In this document: piece after piece, positions 58,293 to 64,000 of the stretch
Layout of the letters: each line of letters starts with the position of its first letter
Position numbering within the stretch: position 1 is the first letter of the stretch
NCBI GenBank assembly: GCA_973895155.1
Contig: OZ316893.1
Coordinates: forward strand, 3,472,001 to 3,536,000
From: Marsupella aquatica
Lineage: Eukaryota; Marchantiophyta
Direction: 5' to 3'
Length of the DNA: 64,000 nucleotides
Notes under the pieces: model-generated
What the model saw: the letters and a program-made list of their open reading frames with translations, nothing else
Databases searched by the model: none
What the model was told of the DNA's origin: nothing
Position numbers and translations under genes: made by a program

Positions 58293-58499
58293 AAGGGAAT
58301 AAAGTATGTTAGAATGAAACCTGAGCAAATTCATAATATGGCGTGATAGGAAGGAATTTGAGAAGGTTCCCAATATGGTGTGCTAGAAATGAACTACTTT
58401 TGGCCAACTTCTTAGAGAAGTTGTGTTTTATAGAGTATAAATAAGAGGGAGGCCCACAAGGGTCGGGACAAGGGTAATCCAATCTTTGTAGTTTTGGAT

Positions 58500-58812
58500 A
58501 TGCCCGGTTCAAGAGGAGTAGGAAAACATTACCAAGTGAGCCGACTCAAGAAATTTGCAGAGGATTTGAATCCAAATGGGCAACAAGTCTTCTGACCCAA
58601 TATCTTGCTTGATGATGTGGAGGAGTACATTGTAGAGACTATTCTTGATCACCAATACAAATGTCGGATTGAAAAGCCAATGCTTGAATATTTGGTTAAT
58701 AGTCTGGATAACACCAAATGGAAAGCACATGGGAGCCTGAAGATAATCTCAAGTTACGCAATCCCAAAATCCTTGCAAGCTATCGTAAGTGGAGAGGCCT
58801 TATTGAAGTAGG
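58500..58812 (+). pseudogene. Ty3/gypsy chromodomain relic
   Basis: VSRLKKFAEDL is followed after a stop by PNILLDDVEEYIVETILDH and then EYLVNSLDNTKWKAHGSLK, which follows the chromodomain pattern (VEEILDHR..YLVKWxGY..TWE) at the C-terminus of gypsy integrases (chromoviruses). Aromatic-cage residues are eroded. It is only the end of an element. Confidence 0.65.
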
Positions 58813-59168
58813 ACAATTGCAATCACCTAAGCAAGTTGTATCCTTCTGCACTCAAATAGGAAGAAGGTTTTTCCAATAGTGGCGCCAAAAACAGGACCAC
58901 ACCTATGTCACCTACTTATCAAACGAGTTACACGACAAATGTACATATGTTTCTTCTACTAAACTTATTTGTGTTGTATTTATGGGAACGTGGAGGGACG
59001 TTATTTAGATTGTTCACACACAAAAATGAGTATATTGGTTTCCGCTCCTGAACATCTATTTTTTGATCAAGTCTACCAACTGGGCATGTTCCCCATTTTT
59101 TATCAATACAGTAGACCAGACTACTCATGCTTCTCCTCAATGGCCTTTGGCAGAGTGCTGTCACCCCT

Positions 59169-59363
59169 GGGCCCTCAGTCTTAACTAACACATGGAGGAC
59201 GTCCGAACGCTCGAAGGATAGTTTTTATTCATTTTGAACTAATAATTATAATTATTACTGGTAATAAGGGAACTCTTAATGGTAAAATGGAAATAATAAG
59301 GGGTAAACATGAAAAGGGCCCGATCGCAGGGGGGTCCACTTATTTTACATAGAGTGAGGGCCC
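59169..59363 (-). mobile_element. MITE-like 195-bp unit, inverted second copy
   Basis: It begins GGGCCCTCAGTCTTAACTAA and ends AGAGTGAGGGCCC, opposite in direction to the copy at 58.1 kb. The pair encloses the chromodomain relic. Confidence 0.7.
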
Positions 59364-60717
59364 AAGGGCTGTCACCACTCTCACTCACATTGTTAGGGTC
59401 GATTGAACCGTGCAAGTATCTTTTAAATAATCATTCTAGGGAAGAACACAATTGCAAAAAGAAAGAGAGACAACACCACACCAAAAGTAGTGAAACAACC
59501 AAATCCATGTCTCTTGGTGGCTAGCGTAACACATTGCATGGGCAACCCAACCGTCTACCCAACTCTTGTCTCAAGGGACAATGCGCACCTCTCCACCTCA
59601 CTACTTTGGATTCATTCTCTATACTCACGTAATGCTAATCTTCCAACATACACTTGACTGAGTTCCCCCCCTTCACCTACTGAGGGCTACCCTTAAATAC
59701 CAAGAAACCACACCAAAGCACACAAGCCCTACAAGGGTGTGGCAGCCATGCCCTGGCTGGCCGCTACCCCCTATCAGCGCTACTAACCTAAACCTTTCAA
59801 ACACATGCGACAAACACATGTGTCACGTCGTCAGCATAGGCCTTAACCCGGGCTTCGGCTTAGACAGGCACATCCTTCGTCAAAATGAGGGTTCGGGCAA
59901 GGAGGGAGGCATGGAATGCACCTAACTCACGTAAACTAGTGCTAAGTGCGCCTATTGTCATATACGAACACCTCCTAGGTATGGTTTGTGTTCCGCTGCC
60001 GGAACGTACCTTAGTCGATAGCAGGATCAACCCCGGCTTACGGGCTTCTAAGCCTTTGTGTTGTTTGCCTTTGATCCGGATTCGATGATATGGGTACTCA
60101 ACCCGGGCTCGCAACCACTTACCTGCAAGTTGCACCCCGTGCACGACTTGGGTAGTGCGTTTGGCCAAGCGTTGGCACCTATACACGAGATTCACACATA
60201 TACATATGCACAAGCATACAATCTCAATTTACACGAAGGAAATAATGGGAAAGGATTTTACTACATAGGAGACATATGCGTACACTTAGTTGACCCAAAA
60301 GCTCTTGAATGAACAGGTCCAAGGCCGAGGGTGTACACTAGTACAATGGAGCCCGGCTTTGCACTCGCCCAGCGAGCTTAGTCCTACGCCCTCCCCTTGG
60401 TACTCTTTCACTCCCAGAGGTCGGGACTCCCCGCACATACCGCGGATGTCCAACACTAAGACTAAAGCCCCCCCGGCCCTCTACCAAGGGGTGTAATAAA
60501 TACTAAGAGCCGAGGACCGGAGTGCTCTCGTGCCCAAAGATTCGCTAACTAAGATCCTAACTAAATTGGCTATCAGGCCGGAAAACGGCTTGTCTTATTA
60601 GAAGATCCTAATCTACGCAGGCTGGATAGCATGGCTGTGCTGCTTTAACTACGGCAGGTGCTTGTCCCTATAGCCTGATTTAGCTATTCCTAACTCTATT
60701 TTAATCCTACTCCGCCG
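59364..60717. other. Downstream region of the minus-strand retroelement gene
   Basis: Small frames on both strands (59860-60496) lack motifs. The segment may be 3' untranslated or LTR sequence of the following element, but I could not define its ends. Confidence 0.35.
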
Positions 60718-63160
60718 CTAATGCCTGGCACGCTTGCCAGAGCCGCCTGAGTGGGAGCGGCTATCCCGCTGCCTTCTGAGTCTGTTGGTGTCCTGCTTGA
60801 GTAGCTGGACCTGGTCCAGCAGAGATTCGTTCTCCCGCTTCACCACATCCACCTCTTTCGCGGCCTCCTGGCATGCCTCCTCCAGTTGGTGGGTGTCGCT
60901 CGTTAGCTTATCCACCAACTAGGCCTATTTCATGGCTTCTCCTTGAAGCCATGCCACCTCTGTCTTTAGGGTGTCAATCTCGGCTGTGTCCCGTTGAGAC
61001 CTAGAGTCAGCTTCCTCCAGATCTTTTTGCCAACTGACGGCTTGTCCCTTCAAACCGTCAATCTTGGTCCGGAGCCGTGCGATCTCGACGTCCTTTCCGA
61101 GCCCGGCCTGTTCTGCTAAAGCTGCTTGGGCCCTAGCCTCGGCAACCTAGTCCTCCGTGGCCGTTACCTGAGGCCGCAGTTGCTAGAGTTCAACCTCCAG
61201 GGTTGCCACTTTGTCCTTCAGGTAGGCAAACTCAACCCGGTATCACTCTATTCTCTGCGCTGTCTGTGCCTGCGCATGTCTTGCCCTTACAGCCGCAACC
61301 AACTCCTGGTTGAAGAAGTAGGCCATCCACCGGGCCATGTATTCCCCGGTGTCCCGAGAGATCTGTTGAGAGAAATCTCCCAACAACCCATTCAGAAATG
61401 TGCCCGGCGCAAAGAGTTCCAGATGGTCTAGACTGTGTCCATCTGGATTCGGGCACGGGTAGACTCCAACCCGTGCGGGAGTAGGACTGGACACATCCAG
61501 CCCTTGAGGTAAGTTGGTCGAAGGGGCTGGTTCCACTGGAGGTGGGCGGTTCTCCTGCACAACCGCAGGGGGTGGCGGAATCTCCTCGGCTACCGTGGCA
61601 TCTGCTTCAGGTATGGCTTTGTCCGGACCGGCTTTGATTGCATTGTCCCGATTGATCGCGTCTAAGGTTGAAATAACGTCTATGGGTATGCTTGGCGGGG
61701 CGGCAGCGGCGGGTTGCGGGGCCGGGGTAGCAGGGCTTGCAGCTGCCAGACTTCGGGCCTTGGGCTGTGGTCGCCTCACCTAGGCTGGGAACACCCATTT
61801 TGATGGGGTCAGCTCGGGCTCGTTGATACGTGGGAGGCTGCGGCGGTCGAGACGAGCGTACCACTCGATGATGATTTTGATGTGGCTAGCGAAGTACGCC
61901 TTTCCGCCAAGGTACAAAGTCTTTCTTCTCCGCTCCATCTCCTCGTGGAACTTCTTGATGAAGAAGGACGCCCACTTCCTGGGCCGATAGTTCTCCACCT
62001 GGATGACCTGGGCGGCCGATATTTTGCCTATGGGTTCCATCATGTGGAGGGCATACCGCTGGAACTCCAAGCGTTCTGCCACTTCTGGTATGAGGCACGT
62101 TCTCATTAAGAATCCATTGTCCACTGCTTCCTCAGTCGGGAAGCTAGAAGACTGGTATTTAGCTCCCTTGCCCCCAGGAGCTCGCAACTCTACCCGGTTT
62201 ATCCCCTCGGGTAGGCCAAAAATCATCTTCAAATGTGCCTCATTGAGACACATCAATCTCTCATGCGCTCGGTTTGTTGACGGGCCTCGTTGAAGTTCTG
62301 AATGAACTCTGTCATATCCTGCCCATAGTACCTGCTTTCGTTCCAAGGGAGAGAGGCGAGGTGCTCAAACCCTTGGGTCTTCAGATAGCATGCATGCTTG
62401 GGGTGGAGGATGTTCTTGTGAACATTGTCCCCCATGCGATGCATGGTCAGCTTGGCTACCGCAACCGTGGCCAAAGGCAACCCGGATACGGCTGCGGGTT
62501 CCTTCCTCTTCCTACCCCGAGACTGATTCCCGGGGTGACTAGAAGAAGGAGACATCTCTCCTTCCTCTCGGTCAGGTGGTGGTAGCACTACTGCCGTGAG
62601 TATTGGTGTCAAGGCTGCTAGAGTTACCGTGTTATCCCCTCGGGCTTGCTGGAGTGATGCTGGGTTGTTCGGCGCTTGTTGAGTTGTACCCCGCGGCCGT
62701 CGATTCAAAGGAGGATGAGCCTCCTTGTCTTTGAAGCTAATATTCACCGCATTCACCACGGATCATACTCGGAGAGGTGGTGGGACCGGTGGCGGGGACC
62801 GGCTTGGTTGAGGCCGAGGAGGTGTAGGTGCGGGTACAGGCACGGGTTGGCTGGCACTGGTTGTTGATGGTAGAGTTTCCATGAAGTTCTGCAGGTGCCG
62901 GTGGAGGTTTTTCGAAGCAAGTGTAGATGGCCCTGTCGACCGGGTAGTGTTGAACTCGCTATTGATGATAGCCCGGACCCGAGTGGGGATGTGGTCAAAG
63001 TGGTGCCATTGCAAGTCGATCGTGCCCGGGATATTGAAGACCTTGTCCGGAAGCCAAAGCAATGCCTCCCAGAAGCCGATGTATTTTCCTCCGTCAAAGA
63101 AGTACCCTGATATTTCTTTGGGTCGGTAAAGCTCGCTCTGGGACGGGTAATCAAAGTTAA
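60718..63160 (-). pseudogene. Decayed retroelement gene with KMIFGLP domain and coiled coil
   Basis: Read right to left: a start region with GGKYIGFWEALLWLPDK, a Pro-rich linker (about 62850), a charged linker with RGRKRKEP, a domain with LNEAHLKMIFGLPEGI (about 62250), KWASFFIKKFHEEMERR, another Pro/Ala-rich spacer, and a C-terminal coiled coil to the TAA at 60718. A frame change occurs near 62260. Several TAG/TGA codons interrupt the coiled coil (for example after QRIE near 61243 and MK near 60930), mostly where Gln or Arg fits. The plan matches the plus-strand gene at 28.1-31.2 kb, so both are copies of one retroelement family. No enzyme domain lies in the window. Confidence 0.55.
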
Positions 63161-64000
63161 GGAGATAGTGGTGTTGTCTTGCTAGGCGGATGGCTCTCTC
63201 GTACTCGCATTCAATTTTGTATCATCGCGGGTTGGCGTGTTTTAATGAGTTGACCAAGTGCCCTTTGATAGACAGGAACTGCGTCCAGAATTGTATGGCC
63301 AAACTGGACAGGATTGTGTGCGACATTCAGAGGAGATAGACGGCGACTAAGGCTGAGTGAGAGAACTGGGGTCGAAGCTGGCGCATGAACTGAAGAACTG
63401 GTGCCCTGCCAGATCGGCCCCCGTTTTATACTCCTGAGAGCTCGTCGGTCGCCCGACGCCTCCTCGTCACTTATAGGCCAAGCCTTTCACGCTTGCAGTG
63501 TACAGGACAATCCGCCAGTCCGGGTCAACGTGTGTCAGTGGCCGCCTCCCTGAGTTTGTTATACGGACCCGAGGAAGGGGCCCATTACACGCTCGCAACC
63601 CGGGCGTGCAAATGGCGACCCGCCGCCGGGCCAAACACGGACGCCCCTTATTGACTAATGATTTCCTACTCATAATGGCTACCTAAATACTATCGTTACA
63701 CTAATAATTATGGCCTAAGATACCCCTAATGCGCGTGCTAAGCGTCATTAGGCCGAATCACTCATTACCCACCATACCGGCGGCGTCACAACATGCAAGA
63801 CTAACCCTATCCCTACCTAGATGCGGCCGATGGTGCCTTCGTTGGCCATCACTAATTCCTACTAACTCACCTTATCTACCTAACTAAAGAGTCAACCATG
63901 TTCACCGATCATCATCCTCCTGATTGCCACCGCCGTCATAAAAAGAATGGGCCCCAACAATTGTCAAAAATAAAATTTTCTCAGAATTCACTTTTGAAAA
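63161..64000. other. Leader/LTR-like region of the minus-strand retroelement
   Basis: The minus-strand TATAAAACGGGGGCCGA at about 63410-63430 is a plausible promoter for the gene to its left. The rest holds GC-rich then AT-rich DNA with no gene. Exact LTR ends were not found. Confidence 0.4.

Overview
The window reads as nuclear DNA of a land plant. The evidence is TTTAGGG telomere-like motifs, Ty1/copia elements with plant-type primer-binding sites, a CACTA element, chromodomain Ty3/gypsy debris, and an intron-containing plant 2-oxoglutarate dioxygenase gene. A seed-free lineage (lycophyte, fern or bryophyte) is my guess from the transposase families. No sequence in the window proves it. Almost everything except one host gene is mobile DNA in several nested layers.

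Region 1 (1-13.4 kb) looks like the inside of a large DNA transposon whose left end lies outside the window. A plus-strand coiled-coil/RING-like gene (1-3472) is interrupted by a 667-bp MITE. A minus-strand, multi-exon RNase H-fold transposase gene (12789-9121) sits opposite. Between them are two AGTACTT-rich minisatellites and two host gene fragments: a spliced-structure copy of the Sm protein SmG (plus strand) and a ribosomal protein S3a (eS1) fragment (minus strand). This is the layout of a gene-capturing transposon.

Region 2 (13.7-32.4 kb) is retrotransposon debris. It holds a copia element lacking reverse transcriptase but keeping its 5' LTR and PBS, fragments of a non-LTR-like reverse transcriptase on both strands, LTR fragments, a complete 1995-bp CACTA element with 3-bp target duplication, and a decayed retroelement gene whose stops sit where Gln/Arg codons are expected. 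A related gene lies at 60.7-63.2 kb on the other strand.

Region 3 (32.4-43 kb) holds the only convincing host gene: a three-exon Fe(II)/2-oxoglutarate dioxygenase of 389 aa on the minus strand (40034-37541).

Region 4 (43-56.7 kb) is the highlight. A copia element is split by an 11,790-bp DNA transposon (44261-56050) with an 18-bp perfect terminal inverted repeat and a 4-bp GCGG target duplication. It carries an F-box-like gene, a ~1050-codon gene joining a ParB-like domain to a bacterial-type beta-class DNA amino-methyltransferase, and a convergent DDE-like transposase gene of the plant/animal family with the VGHTHDQID motif. About 19 copies of a 14-bp palindrome close to CGATAAATTTATCG are scattered through its introns and intergenic DNA, and I did not see it elsewhere in the window. 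A mobile element carrying a DNA methyltransferase, a ParB-like domain and a repeated palindromic site is the best candidate for an undescribed system here. I infer, but cannot show, that the palindrome is a methylation or binding site.

Region 5 (56.7-64 kb) holds paired inverted MITEs around a gypsy chromodomain fragment and the second decayed coiled-coil retroelement gene.
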